Assembly: GCF_018130505.1 (NCBI RefSeq)
Contig: NZ_JAFCKH010000001.1
Location: 744,001 to 808,000 of the forward strand
Reading direction: 5' to 3'
DNA length: 64,000 nucleotides
Source: Bradyrhizobium tropiciagri
Lineage (GTDB): Bacteria > Pseudomonadota > Alphaproteobacteria > Rhizobiales > Xanthobacteraceae
The notes below the pieces were generated by a model that was not told the DNA's origin, searched no databases, and worked only from the letters and a program-made list of their open reading frames with translations. Shown piece after piece: positions 17,712-25,983 of this stretch. The translations under genes and the position numbers were made by a program. How positions within the stretch are numbered: position 1 is the stretch's first letter; each line of letters begins with the position of its first letter.

Positions 17712-19556
17712 TTAGTCGCAGACCTCGACATTGCCGGTGCCGCCACCGGGGCCTCCGCCGCCACGGTAGTCCAGGTGGCATCCGCGACGGACGGGGCGGC
17801 ATAGATAGGCATCGCACATGATCTGACCGCTGCCACCGGACGGCTTGGCAGTCGCCTGCCGTCTCGGAGCATCCACCCGTGGCTCGGGCCGCTCGCGGAT
17901 TGGGCGATCCACGGTACGGGACGGACGCTCTTCGATGTTGCGCTTGGCGACCGGCTTCTTCGCGCGGCGCTTCTCGCACTCGTTGTCGTCGTTGAGGAAC
18001 GAGCCCTCGGCGCAGGTGATCTTGCTGCACTGCTCGCCGTTCGGCCGGTAGCCGTGCTCGCAGATCAGCGGACAGACGCGCGACGGCTTCAGCTTGATGG
18101 CGTCGAGGACGTCGAGGCTTGCAAGCTTGGTGTCAAACTTGGTTCCGGCATGCCGGTTGAACAGCGTCAGGGAGCGGCGGGACGCCGCGTTCCAGTCGCC
18201 GTCGATGGCGCCGGTGAAACAGCCGACCCGGCTCAACTCGCTCTGAACCGACTTGGCGAGATCGCCCTGCGGCGCTTCCGGGGGCAAGGCGGCAACCTTC
18301 GTGCCCTCATTGTTCTGGACGGGGGCTGCTACAGCGGGAGCGTCCGGCTTGGCGCTGTCCGCAACGGGGCCGCTGCCGGAGAGCATGGCGACCGTCGAGG
18401 ATTGGACTGCAGTCCGCTTCCGCTCAGCCTCGGTCGCTTGTTCCTGGGCGGCCAGCTTGGTTCGTTCGGCGGCGATGCGGGCATCCTCCGCAGCCTTCAC
18501 GGCTGCCGCGGCTTTTTCCTGCTCGGCACGCTGGGCGCCTTCGGAGACGAGGCGGGCCTGCTGCTGCTCGGCCTCCTGGGCTTTCCTGGTGGCTGCAACG
18601 CGTGCGTCCTCCGCGTCGATCTGGTTGAGCTGAAGCTTGGCCAGATTTGCGTAATAGCCATCGGGGTGCTGGACGAGGAATGCACTCATCGCGGCCTTGT
18701 TGCCGAGCTGCAAGGCCAGTTCGTAGTCGCGGCGAATCTCCGCCGATGCGTTGGCAGGCGCTGGTGCCGGCTCCGATGCCTTTGGCACGAGCGCAACGTC
18801 GTCGCCGCCCAGCGAGCCGTACACATAAGGCTCCTGCCGATTACCCGTGGCCTGCAGGACGTCGTCGCGGACAAAGCCGAACGCCCGGCGCAAGTCGAGG
18901 CCGGGTTTTGCGATATACTTCACGAGCGCGGTCGCATAAGGGCTGTTCGTGCTGTTGCCGTCGAGCGCGGTGAGCCCGGCTTTCGCGGCAAATGCGATCA
19001 GCGTGTTGGACACGGTAGGCTCGACCCGGGCGAGGCCGCGGCTTATCGCGCGCGAAGCGACGGTTCGCTTCATCGTGTCGGCGAACGGATTGTTGCGGCA
19101 GGCGTCGACGATCACGACGCGCAGCTGCCTCGCGGGCTCGATCGCCAGCAGGACCCGATCGAGCGAGAAGGCCTCGTCATAGATGTCGGTGTCGCGCTCG
19201 AGGCGGGCATCCGTCGGAATCAGGTAATTCGTTCCGTCGATCTCGATTCCGTGACCGGCATAGTAGACGACGGCGATATCCGAATCGCGGGCTTGATCGG
19301 CAAAGTCCCGCAGCACCCGCCGCATGTCGGTCGAGGCCAGGTTCAGCTTGGATTCCACAACATCGAATCCAGCGCCCTTCAAGGTCGCGGCTATGGCGGC
19401 GGCGTCATTGGCGGGATTTGGAAGCAGCGGCGCGTTCTGATAGTTCGAATTTCCCACCACCAGCGCAACTCGCTTCGTTGCCCAGGCCGGCTGCGATGCC
19501 AGGAGGACGGAAGCAGCAAGAAGAACAAAAACCCGGAGGTATGAGTAATAGCTCAT
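17712..19556 (-). CDS. Caspase-like protease with coiled coil and peptidoglycan-binding-like C-terminus
   Basis: A 614-residue exported protein (signal peptide cut near SQPAWA). The peptidase C14 domain (~27-260) starts KRVALVVGNSNYQNAP and has catalytic His102 (YYAGHGIEID) and Cys153 (VIVDACRNNPF). A region rich in Ala, Glu, Lys and Arg (~310-400) should form a coiled coil. Next comes a peptidoglycan-binding-1-like unit (VGCFTGAIDGDWNAASRRSL). A Cys-rich motif (VCPLICEHGYRPNGEQCSKI) and a basic, Gly-rich tail ending in Cys complete it. It is a close paralogue of the protein at 23232-25025. The start at 19556 begins the signal peptide. An upstream in-frame ATG at 19619 would spoil it. Confidence 0.85.
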   Translation of the reverse strand: MSYYSYLRVFVLLAASVLLASQPAWATKRVALVVGNSNYQNAPLLPNPANDAAAIAATLKGAGFDVVESKLNLASTDMRRVLRDFADQARDSDIAVVYYAGHGIEIDGTNYLIPTDARLERDTDIYDEAFSLDRVLLAIEPARQLRVVIVDACRNNPFADTMKRTVASRAISRGLARVEPTVSNTLIAFAAKAGLTALDGNSTNSPYATALVKYIAKPGLDLRRAFGFVRDDVLQATGNRQEPYVYGSLGGDDVALVPKASEPAPAPANASAEIRRDYELALQLGNKAAMSAFLVQHPDGYYANLAKLQLNQIDAEDARVAATRKAQEAEQQQARLVSEGAQRAEQEKAAAAVKAAEDARIAAERTKLAAQEQATEAERKRTAVQSSTVAMLSGSGPVADSAKPDAPAVAAPVQNNEGTKVAALPPEAPQGDLAKSVQSELSRVGCFTGAIDGDWNAASRRSLTLFNRHAGTKFDTKLASLDVLDAIKLKPSRVCPLICEHGYRPNGEQCSKITCAEGSFLNDDNECEKRRAKKPVAKRNIEERPSRTVDRPIRERPEPRVDAPRRQATAKPSGGSGQIMCDAYLCRPVRRGCHLDYRGGGGPGGGTGNVEVCD

Positions 19557-19901
19557 GGCGAACGTCCAGCATCCAGGGAAATGGTCGCCTGAAGACGGCT
19601 GCCCGAAGCTCGACTGCAATCAAACGGTTCGGGCGCCGGGTGCTTCAGTAAAGTATCAATCTCGAACCCTATGCATTCCTTTTGTTGTCGTTCAGCCCAG
19701 CGCGGACGTTCAAAATCGCAGCGAAGATTTGAGGGCCGCGGCGGCCGGCCTGTCGGCATCAGGACAACAGGTAAGGTATTGATATTACTTATATTTATCT
19801 ATGATGCGAACGGCTTTGGAGACTGGCTGAAGCGTGCCGGGTGAAGGTTCCATCGCTCGATAGTGAACGGAGGATTGAGCGGCAAGCCAAGATCACCAAC
19901 G
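19557..19901. other. Intergenic region between two leftward genes
   Basis: 345 bases without a convincing gene. The stretch near 19775-19805 is markedly AT-rich for this genome (TATTGATATTACTTATATTT). It could hold a promoter for the leftward caspase gene (TATAAG on the minus strand). I found no strong -35/-10 pair, palindrome or RNA structure. Confidence 0.4.
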
Positions 19902-21266
19902 CTACGGCTTCGCGGCGACGTATCCGTAATAGTTCTCGAGGAATTGGCTGACCGTCAGCGGATCGCCCTGCGGCACCTTGTAGTCTCCATCGCCCCAGGT
20001 GAAGATGTTCATCTTCACGTTTCCGCCGGATCGATCGATCTTCGAGCGAAGCACAACCCAGTGACGATCCCTGAGCACGACCGAGCCTGACTTGGTCTGC
20101 TTGCTGGCGTAGAGCATCTGGTCATCGATCAGCAGGCAGACACGGTATCCCGCGGAATAGAGCCGGCTGGCCTCATCCATGTTGTCGGTGTCGCGCTGGT
20201 GGCGGGCGATATTCGCGTCCTCCTTGATGCCGGTATAGCCGGCCTGGTCGAACCACCACGCCAATTCCATCTGGGTGGTCGCACCCGAAAGTGTTCCGTC
20301 GGTCGAGTCGAAATGGATGAACCAGTCTTCCGAGTTGCGCAGGCTCGACATCGTCAGCCAGTCGACCGGGTCGACGGCGCCGGCCGGGAGCGCATATGCG
20401 CGCAGGGCGCCGCTTGGCTTGATCAGGAAACGGTGAATCTTCGCAGCTCCGTTCTCGTACATGTCCATCGTGTACTTGGCGTATTCCCCGGGCTGATCCG
20501 ACAGGAGATTGAAGAGGAACGCGGCCGGCCCGCACAGGTTTGCATCGCCCTGGCGCAGGAGCGACGGCTTCGCCAGCCGCAGCAGCAGCCCGACGCCGAC
20601 TTCATCGCGATCGAGATGCGGCCAGTAGCCGTTTCCGCGCCGCCGGAGGAAGTCGCAAGCCATGCCTGACGCGAAGACATGCACCGCTGACGCCAGCTTG
20701 TAAGGTCCGTCCTTGGTGATCTTGGACCTTGCCTGGTCGACGAACATTTTCAGCAACGCCTTTGGCCGGTCTGCGATGGTCTTGGACCTATCCGCCACCA
20801 TCTCGAGATCGTCCAGCTCGCTCGTGCTCACGAAACCGTTGATGAGGGTCGCGCGCAGAAGCTCCACCGCCTCGGTGTGGTCGAGGGAGTGGTCGACCGC
20901 CACCGCCTTGGTGAGCGCGCGCTGGACCGACCCGCTCTTGAATTCACCCCACTGTCCCGCCGGCGGCTTCGGTGCGGGTGCCGGGCGCGTGGCGAGTTGT
21001 TCCATTCGGCCGAGGACAGCGCCCCCCGGATCGACGAAGCCTGACTTCTCCTTCGGAAAATACTTTTCCTGAAAGTGCAGGATTGCCGTGTAGAGATTGT
21101 CGCTCGAGATCCCGGCGACGATGCGACCGCCAAGGCCGCCGCCCGCACCGGCGTCGGCGGTGGGAATCAGGTTCAACAGCGAGATCACCGTCTGCTGGTC
21201 ATCCGCCCAATTCTGGCACTGAGCGCCGGTCCTGGCGTGTCGACCGACTCGTCCTCGCAGCGGCAT
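19902..21266 (-). CDS. Putative T6SS cargo effector: peptidoglycan-binding-like N-terminus and papain-like cysteine domain
   Basis: A 454-residue protein with no signal peptide. The first ~90 residues follow the pattern of peptidoglycan-binding modules found on T6SS cargo proteins: GRVGRHARTGAQCQNW, then TVISLLNLIP, LYTAILHFQEKYFP and GFVDPGGAVLGRMEQLA. The C-terminal half has a papain-like arrangement: QGDANLCGPAAFLFNLL (nucleophile Cys245), DRHWVVLRS (His402) and FTWGDGDY (Asp426). Together they suggest a cysteine protease or amidase delivered by the nearby T6SS. That is inference from architecture and context. It could also be a housekeeping papain-fold protein. ATG 21264-21266 is the only start that keeps the N-terminal module. 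No clear immunity gene is adjacent. Confidence 0.6.
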   Translation of the reverse strand: MPLRGRVGRHARTGAQCQNWADDQQTVISLLNLIPTADAGAGGGLGGRIVAGISSDNLYTAILHFQEKYFPKEKSGFVDPGGAVLGRMEQLATRPAPAPKPPAGQWGEFKSGSVQRALTKAVAVDHSLDHTEAVELLRATLINGFVSTSELDDLEMVADRSKTIADRPKALLKMFVDQARSKITKDGPYKLASAVHVFASGMACDFLRRRGNGYWPHLDRDEVGVGLLLRLAKPSLLRQGDANLCGPAAFLFNLLSDQPGEYAKYTMDMYENGAAKIHRFLIKPSGALRAYALPAGAVDPVDWLTMSSLRNSEDWFIHFDSTDGTLSGATTQMELAWWFDQAGYTGIKEDANIARHQRDTDNMDEASRLYSAGYRVCLLIDDQMLYASKQTKSGSVVLRDRHWVVLRSKIDRSGGNVKMNIFTWGDGDYKVPQGDPLTVSQFLENYYGYVAAKP

Positions 21267-21503
21267 AGCTAGCCCCGAGCTTGAGCAGTGGTGCGTTGTT
21301 GGTCGCTGCAGCGATGAGAAGGTTCAAGCGCTTGCCTCGGCTGTTTGTCGCATCCGCAAGCCTCTTCCATCCCGATGCGAAGTGCGCCTATCTGGGATCA
21401 AACACGCGTCCGTTGTGGCGGAACGGAGTCAAAAATCGGATCCAGTCGTCGATACGACGCGCGCATCGATCTGTCGTGAGGATATCGAGCATCGGAGACG
21501 GAT

Positions 21504-22064
21504 ATGCCTATCCCGTTGAAAATTTACATCACGCCATTTGCCGAAAAAGGTGTCGCTGAACCCAGCAAATGGAGTGCCGATACGGCGAAGAAAGCGTTGG
21601 ACGTCGTCAACAAGATCTGGGCGCCGGCCAAGATCACGTTCGTGATCAGTGAATCCCTGAGCGACAAGCCGCTCGATATGGCAAAGAGCGCGCGCAACAA
21701 TGACCAGCGCGTGCTGGATGTTCTTAGTCTGAGACATGCGCCCGACAACGCGGTTCACGTCTATCTCGTCAACCCGATCACCAATCTGACGGCCGGCGGC
21801 GGCTCGTATCTTCACAGCGATCCCGAGCCGGCAAGCTTTGTCCAGTGGTACGGCAACGACTTCGCCAATGGACGCGCCTGGGCCCATGAACTGGGTCACT
21901 TGATGAGTGTCGACCACGTCGACGTGGATTATTCCAATGAGAAGCAAGCCGCGCAGCTCAACAAGAACCTGATGACGAAGGGACTGAGCGTAGGCAGCGA
22001 TTTGACCAGTGGGCAGATCAGCACTGCCAAGGGTTCAAAGCTGGTGAAGCGATTTGGCGGCTGA
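21504..22064 (+). CDS. Small metzincin-like zinc metalloprotease
   Basis: A 186-residue protein starting MPIPLKIYITPFAEKG, without signal peptide. It contains HELGHLMSVDH (His128, Glu129, His132, His138), which fits HExxHxxxxxH of metzincins with Ser replacing the usual Gly. NLMTKG 17 residues later could be the Met-turn. The early part (LDVVNKIWAPAKITFVI) resembles the front of reprolysin-like domains. It is divergent from the papain-like gene at 21266 with 237 bases between. An A/G-rich GGAGACGGAT lies upstream of the ATG. A role as secreted toxin or processing protease is possible. The target is unknown. Confidence 0.7.
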   Translation: MPIPLKIYITPFAEKGVAEPSKWSADTAKKALDVVNKIWAPAKITFVISESLSDKPLDMAKSARNNDQRVLDVLSLRHAPDNAVHVYLVNPITNLTAGGGSYLHSDPEPASFVQWYGNDFANGRAWAHELGHLMSVDHVDVDYSNEKQAAQLNKNLMTKGLSVGSDLTSGQISTAKGSKLVKRFGG

Positions 22065-22073
22065 CTTGTCCAA

Positions 22074-22092
22074 ACCCCGATCCTGACGGGGT
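22074..22092. terminator. Hairpin after the metzincin gene
   Basis: ACCCCG and CGGGGT form a six-base stem around a seven-base loop, nine bases after the stop. It has no following T-run. It is a plausible weak transcription end. Confidence 0.35.
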
Positions 22093-22269
22093 ATCTGGAT
22101 TCCATCTGATCACCGGCCTGTGACTCCCGTTCCCTCCGCGATCACGATCACGGCCTCTGCCCTGCTGCTCAGGAATAACGCGTCCTCCGTGCTGCTCGCG
22201 TCATGACGGGCGAATGGGGGCCCGCGGGCCACGCGCTCCGCGATAACAAGAGCAGTTGGGATAGGTTTG

Positions 22270-23175
22270 ATGACAGGTTTGGACGGAACACAGGCGGCCT
22301 CGGTGGTGGCATTGCATTGCTCGCTCGGGTCGGGGCGGCAATGGACGAGGCTAGCCGCCGCGCTCGGCGGCGATCGGCTGATCGCGCCGGATATTTCCGG
22401 CTACGGTGCGTGCGCGATCGGGTGCGACTGGCCGCGGACGCTCGATGGCGAGATCGCGCGGCTCGAGACTCAACTCGGGGCGGCCGAAGGGCCGATCCAC
22501 CTGGTCGGACATTCCTATGGCGGAACGATCGCGTTTCGCATGGCGACGGCATCGAGCTATGCACACCGGATTCGCAGCCTGACGCTGATCGAGCCGGTGC
22601 TGCCGACGCTGCTGCGCGACACTCCCGCGGACGCGCGGCTCTACGAGCGCTTTGCGCACATCGCGCAGATCGTGTCGAAGAATATCAGCGACGGGGCCGT
22701 GATGGAGGCGATCGAGGCGTTCATGGCGTTCTGGGCCGGCTCTGGCCCGGGCGAACAGTTCTCGCCGAGCGGGCAGTTGCGGATGATCGAGCAGGCCGAC
22801 AAGCTCGCCTGCGATTTCGCCGCGATCCTCGGGCTGGGCGGCGTGGCGACGGCTGCCGCCGGGCTGCGCGTGCCGACGCTGTTGTTCTCGGGCGGGATAT
22901 CGCCCTATGTGACGCAGCGCATCGTCACGAAGCTCGCCTCGATCATTGACCGAGCTGTGATGCACCATCTGCCTACGGGAGGCCACCTGCTGCCGGTGAC
23001 GCATGCAGAGCAGGTGAACTCCGAGATATTGAGGCACATCCGGGTGGCGGATAATCTGGCCAAGATGGATTTCGTCATCGACGCTGAATCGCGCTGCGTC
23101 GCTCGACCAGCGTTAGCGTCGGCCGGCGCGCCCGACCTGCATCTGGCATCGAAGAGGCCCTCGCTCTGGGAATAA
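22270..23175 (+). CDS. Alpha/beta hydrolase
   Basis: A 301-residue soluble alpha/beta hydrolase. VVALHCSLGSGRQW supplies the oxyanion-hole segment, HLVGHSYGGTIAF contains the nucleophile Ser82, and LPTGGHLLPVTHAEQV supplies the catalytic His. The overall layout is that of MhpC/BphD-like or enol-lactonase-like hydrolases, but the substrate cannot be read from sequence. The ATG at 22270 is immediately preceded by an in-frame TTG. The gene is convergent with the caspase gene at 23232. Confidence 0.85.
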   Translation: MTGLDGTQAASVVALHCSLGSGRQWTRLAAALGGDRLIAPDISGYGACAIGCDWPRTLDGEIARLETQLGAAEGPIHLVGHSYGGTIAFRMATASSYAHRIRSLTLIEPVLPTLLRDTPADARLYERFAHIAQIVSKNISDGAVMEAIEAFMAFWAGSGPGEQFSPSGQLRMIEQADKLACDFAAILGLGGVATAAAGLRVPTLLFSGGISPYVTQRIVTKLASIIDRAVMHHLPTGGHLLPVTHAEQVNSEILRHIRVADNLAKMDFVIDAESRCVARPALASAGAPDLHLASKRPSLWE

Positions 23176-23231
23176 TCCGCAGGGGCCGAGCACGCATTGC
23201 CAATCAACCGGGCTCGGCTCTCGCCTCGGCG

Positions 23232-25025
23232 TCAGGGCAGGAAGAAGGGCATGAAGGGCACTCCGCCGCCACCGCCGCCGCCGTCACCCTTCCGGTTTGC
23301 ATTGGCCTCGGCTCTCGGCCGTGCGGGTCTTGCCGGCGCCTCTTCCTCAGGATCCCTGGTCCTGCGTTCAACCCTGGCGGTGGGAGCGCGACGAGCAGCC
23401 TTGCGCTTCTCGCATTCATCGTCGTCGTTGAGGAAGTAGCCTGCAGCACAGGTAATCTTGACGCAGCGGTCGCCGTCTCGCTTGAGGCCGGACCCGCAAA
23501 CCAATGGGCAGACCCGCGCCGTCTTGAGCTTGACCGCGTCAAGTGCATCGGCGCTGGCGGCCTTGGTGTCGAACTTGGTGCCGGCGCTCTGGTTGTAGCG
23601 CTCGAGTGAGCGCCGTGACGCCGTATCCCAATCTCCATCGGCCGATCCGGTGAAACAACCAACCCGGCGCAGTTCGGTCTGGAGTGATTTTGCGACCTCA
23701 GCCGGCGCTGCCGACGGCACGGGTGCTTGCGGGCTGGGCAGCGCGGCGACTTTCGTGTCCGCATGTGTGGTCGGCTGGCGCGGCGGCTCCGGCGCGGATG
23801 GAATAGCCGGCGCGACGATCTTCGCGGCGGCAGCGCTCTCGGCCGCGACACGCCGCTGTTCAGCCTGAGCCGCCTGTTGTTGCGCGGTTTCCTTGGCTGC
23901 CTCGGCGGCGGCCCGGGCCTCCTGCGCTGCCTTCAGGTCGGAGGCCGCCTTGGCGAGCTGAGTCTGCTGGGCGCCCTGGTTGACGAGCCGGGCCTGTTCC
24001 TGCTCGGCCTGACGCGCTTTTTCGGCCGCCGCGGCACGCTTCTCCTCCGCATCGAGCTTGGCGAGCTGAAGCTTTGCCAGATTTGCGTAGTAGCCGTCCG
24101 GATACTGACTGATGAAATAATTTAGTGCATCCTTGTTGCCGACCTGCAGCGCAAGCTCGTAGTCGCGTCGCATTTCGGCACGCGGCAGTTCCGCCGGGAC
24201 AGCTTCCTTGACTGTTTCCTTGGCAGCTTCCTTGCCAGGTTGCTTGGCCGGCACCAGCGGCACATCGTCGCCCCCAAGGGTTCCGTAGACGTAGGGCTCC
24301 TGCCGATTGCCGGTCGCTTTCATGACATCGTCGCGGACGAAGCCGAACACCCGGCGCAAATCCAGGCCGGGAGTTCCGATATATTTCACGAGTGCCGCAG
24401 CGTAGGGACTGTTCTTGCTGTTGCCGTCTGATGCCGTCGATCCGGCCTTGGCGGCGAAGGCGACGAGCGTATTCGAGTTTGCCGGCTCGATGCGGGCGAG
24501 GCCACGGCTGATCGCCCGCGAGCCAACCGTTCGCTTCATCTTGTCGGAGAACGGATTGTTGCGGCACGCGTCGAGGATCACCACCCGCAATTGCCTTGCC
24601 GGTTCAACGGCGAGCAGGATCCGCTCGAGCGAAAACGCCTCGTCGTAGACGTCCGTATCGCGCTCCAGCGTGGCATCGACCGGGATCAGATAGTTGGTGC
24701 CTTCGATCTCGATGCCGTGACCTGCATAATAGATGACGGCCACGTCCGCGTCGCGAGACTGGTCGGCAAAATCGCGCAGCGCCCGCCGCATCTCGGCCGC
24801 CTGCAGGTCCAGGCGGGTCTGAACCACGTCGAAACCTGCATTCTTCAGGGTGGTTTCGACAATCTGGGCGTCGTTGACCGGGTTCGAAAGCGGCGCCGCG
24901 TTCTTGTATGCAGAATTGCCGATGACCAGCGCGACACGATTGGCGGCCGATGCTGGCTGACAGAACAGCAGCACGACAAGAAAGAAACAAATTTGGCGCA
25001 ATTTTACGAAGCCGCGTCCATACAT
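23232..25025 (-). CDS. Caspase-like protease with coiled coil, Cys-rich C-terminus and polyglycine tail
   Basis: A 597-residue paralogue of the 17712-19556 protein with the same order of parts. The signal peptide is cut near CQPASAA. The peptidase C14 domain has catalytic His103 (YYAGHGIEIE) and Cys154 (VILDACRNNPF). A long Ala/Glu/Gln-rich coiled coil (~305-405) follows, then a peptidoglycan-binding-1-like unit (VGCFTGSADGDWDTASRRSL) and a Cys-rich motif (VCPLVCGSGLKRDGDRCVKI). The tail is basic, then seven consecutive glycines, and it ends VPFMPFFLP. Spacing between the catalytic residues is identical in both paralogues, so both are likely active. Function unknown. Confidence 0.85.
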   Translation of the reverse strand: MYGRGFVKLRQICFFLVVLLFCQPASAANRVALVIGNSAYKNAAPLSNPVNDAQIVETTLKNAGFDVVQTRLDLQAAEMRRALRDFADQSRDADVAVIYYAGHGIEIEGTNYLIPVDATLERDTDVYDEAFSLERILLAVEPARQLRVVILDACRNNPFSDKMKRTVGSRAISRGLARIEPANSNTLVAFAAKAGSTASDGNSKNSPYAAALVKYIGTPGLDLRRVFGFVRDDVMKATGNRQEPYVYGTLGGDDVPLVPAKQPGKEAAKETVKEAVPAELPRAEMRRDYELALQVGNKDALNYFISQYPDGYYANLAKLQLAKLDAEEKRAAAAEKARQAEQEQARLVNQGAQQTQLAKAASDLKAAQEARAAAEAAKETAQQQAAQAEQRRVAAESAAAAKIVAPAIPSAPEPPRQPTTHADTKVAALPSPQAPVPSAAPAEVAKSLQTELRRVGCFTGSADGDWDTASRRSLERYNQSAGTKFDTKAASADALDAVKLKTARVCPLVCGSGLKRDGDRCVKITCAAGYFLNDDDECEKRKAARRAPTARVERRTRDPEEEAPARPARPRAEANANRKGDGGGGGGGVPFMPFFLP

Positions 25026-25238
25026 GGCAATGCTACTTCAAATAAATGCCTTCTACGTACGTGCCGCCACCGCCGAAACGGTTCAATGCGATCTCGAGGG
25101 CCGGCAAGCGGTGACGGAAGCTGGAACCGGCCGGCCTGCATCCGGAGGATTGCTGGCCGATTGACCTCCCGGAAGGCATGGCTTTTAGTACCCTCGATTT
25201 TTAATACCCCCCGATTTTGAACGGGCGAGATCAGTGCT

Positions 25239-25958
25239 GTGACTGAGGTAAAGCTCGGCCAGGTGAACCCCGCGACAGCAAGCGACGAGGCCGCCCGTTC
25301 TGGCGTCAATTCCTGGCTGGATTGGGCCGCGAGAGCTGCACTGATCATCATCTACGGCGGGTCTGCGGCTCTGGGCGCCGCAGGCATTCCGCACCTGCTT
25401 CCGGTGGACAGCTTTCACGGGCTGCTGACGGCCGCGGCCCATTTGGCAAATGTGCTTTTCCTCGGCCTGGTCGCGGTGACGGCGATGACCCGGCTGGTCC
25501 CCATCATGAAGTCGAAGGGCATCGAGACCCGGCTCTCGGCCTTGCTAGGCACCTTTCTGAGCATAGCGCTCGCTTTTCTTCCAAAGGCGGAGCTCGATCC
25601 GGTCTGGTCGATCCTCTCCACGGCACTGATCCTGGTGGCGACCTCGCTGTGCATTGTGGTGCTGCGCTGGCTGGGCAAATCCTTCAGCCTTCTGGCGGAG
25701 GCAAGGCGCCTTGTGACGGACGGGCCTTACCGAATTGTCCGGCATCCGCTCTACCTCTGCGAGATGGTCGCGCTGGTCGGCGTGACGCTGCAGGTGCTTT
25801 CACCGCTCGCCGTGCTGATCGCGATTACGGTCGTCGCGATTCAATGCCGGCGCATGTTCAACGAAGAGCGGATCCTTCGGCAGGCTTTCCCTGAATATGA
25901 CGCCTACGCCGCGAGAACGCCCTTTCTGCTTCCGATCAGACTGATCCCGCAGAAATAG
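25239..25958 (+). CDS. Isoprenylcysteine/phospholipid methyltransferase-family membrane protein
   Basis: A 239-residue protein, GTG start at 25239, with about five hydrophobic segments. The C-terminal third has the family signature VTDGPYRIVRHPLYLCEM and, later, NEERILRQAFPEYDAYAARTP. This matches the ICMT/PEMT methyltransferase fold that uses S-adenosylmethionine at the membrane. The bacterial substrate is generally unknown. Two near-identical direct repeats lie in the leader (25189-25218). The gene is convergent with the flavin reductase gene. Confidence 0.82.
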   Translation: MTEVKLGQVNPATASDEAARSGVNSWLDWAARAALIIIYGGSAALGAAGIPHLLPVDSFHGLLTAAAHLANVLFLGLVAVTAMTRLVPIMKSKGIETRLSALLGTFLSIALAFLPKAELDPVWSILSTALILVATSLCIVVLRWLGKSFSLLAEARRLVTDGPYRIVRHPLYLCEMVALVGVTLQVLSPLAVLIAITVVAIQCRRMFNEERILRQAFPEYDAYAARTPFLLPIRLIPQK

Positions 25959-25983
25959 GCCGGTTGGGACGGCTAGTCCGGCC
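25958..25983. terminator. Possible bidirectional terminator between convergent genes
   Basis: GGCCGG and CCGGCC form a six-base stem with a 14-base loop spanning the two convergent stop codons (25958 and 25973). The loop is long and there is no T-run, so the assignment is weak. Confidence 0.25.

Noticed and set aside
19557-19901. A hidden small gene or RNA in the AT-rich gap
   Set aside because: No frame with a ribosome-binding site or protein-like composition and no stable fold could be seen by eye.
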